This document shows, piece by piece, positions 5,570 through 5,753 of a stretch of 5,753 nt of DNA. Both the position numbers and the translations under genes were made by a program. How positions within the stretch are numbered: position 1 is the first letter of the stretch; the number at the start of each line of letters is the position of its first letter. This DNA comes from Gammaproteobacteria bacterium (GTDB lineage: Bacteria; Pseudomonadota; Gammaproteobacteria; SZUA-229). The DNA is taken from positions 1 to 5,753 of the forward strand of contig DAOWFN010000056.1 of NCBI GenBank assembly GCA_030637945.1. The letters are read 5' to 3'. Below the pieces are notes generated by a model. That model was not told where the DNA came from and searched no databases. It saw only the letters and a program-made list of their open reading frames with translations.

Positions 5570-5753
5570 TTAAAGACGCTCCAGCTCTACCAGATTGTGA
5601 TCACCATCCAGCTGTGACAATGCGTTATATAAAGCCGCCTGCAGAGCCTCTTCTATGACCGGGTGATAAAACGGCATTTTTAGCATATCGAATACCGTCA
5701 TACCCTGCTGAATCGACCAGCTAATTAAATGCGCCAGATTTTCTGCTTTTACG
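5570..5753 (-). CDS. Pyridine nucleotide-disulfide oxidoreductase, dihydrolipoamide dehydrogenase-like, C-terminal end only
   Basis: On the minus strand an open frame enters from the right edge (first whole codon at 5752-5750) and ends in TAA at 5572-5570, giving the last 60 residues. They read NLAHLISWSIQQGMTV, then MPFYHPVIEEALQAAL. This is the end of the C-terminal dimerisation domain of the FAD/NAD-linked disulfide reductase family. The His-Pro pair (codons at 5660-5665), with a glutamate five residues after the His (codon 5648-5650), is the expected catalytic dyad that in the dimer faces the partner's FAD and redox disulfide. The FYHPVIEE form is, as I recall, seen in enzymes annotated as dihydrolipoyl dehydrogenase, but differs from the HAHPT form of the classical pyruvate dehydrogenase E3. 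The precise substrate, FAD-binding motif and redox cysteines lie outside the window, so no gene symbol is given. Confidence 0.8.
   Translation of the reverse strand, partial: VKAENLAHLISWSIQQGMTVFDMLKMPFYHPVIEEALQAALYNALSQLDGDHNLVELERL

Noticed and set aside
5452..5658. A + strand 68-codon frame spanning the end of the 190-residue gene and the following gap
   Set aside because: It overlaps two better supported genes, one in another frame and one on the opposite strand, and resembles no known protein.

Overview
The window looks like chromosomal DNA of a moderately AT-rich Gram-negative bacterium, most likely a gammaproteobacterium. Supporting this are the two-subunit (alpha plus beta) glycyl-tRNA synthetase, a GmhB heptose phosphatase of the LPS-core pathway, and a membrane PlsC. 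Species cannot be fixed from the sequence alone.

Layout, left to right: (1) 1-132, the 3' end of a + strand gene whose last 43 residues match the C-terminus of TatD-family metal-dependent hydrolases. (2) 133-446, a gene-free gap between convergent genes; it holds a 175-bp composite palindrome (199-373) with two nested pairs of inverted arms, resembling a REPIN or MITE. (3) 447-4795, a tight minus-strand cluster transcribed right to left: glyQ, glyS, gmhB, plsC. glyQ and glyS overlap by ATGA; the next two gaps are 20 and 13 bp, so a single transcript is likely. (4) 4796-4982, a divergent intergenic region with a possible glyQ promoter and a Shine-Dalgarno sequence for the rightward gene. (5) 4983-5555, a + strand gene for a 190-residue conserved but uncharacterised protein. 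(6) 5570-5753, the 3' end of a minus-strand gene carrying the C-terminal dimerisation-domain signature of dihydrolipoamide dehydrogenase-like flavoenzymes.

Functionally, glyQ and glyS encode the two subunits of one enzyme that charges tRNA-Gly. gmhB makes the heptose precursor of the LPS inner core and plsC makes phosphatidic acid for membrane lipids, so the cluster joins a translation enzyme to envelope-building functions. The coding part is ordinary core genome. The least explained elements are the palindrome at 199-373 and the uncharacterised gene at 4983-5555. I found no convincing evidence of a new multi-gene system.
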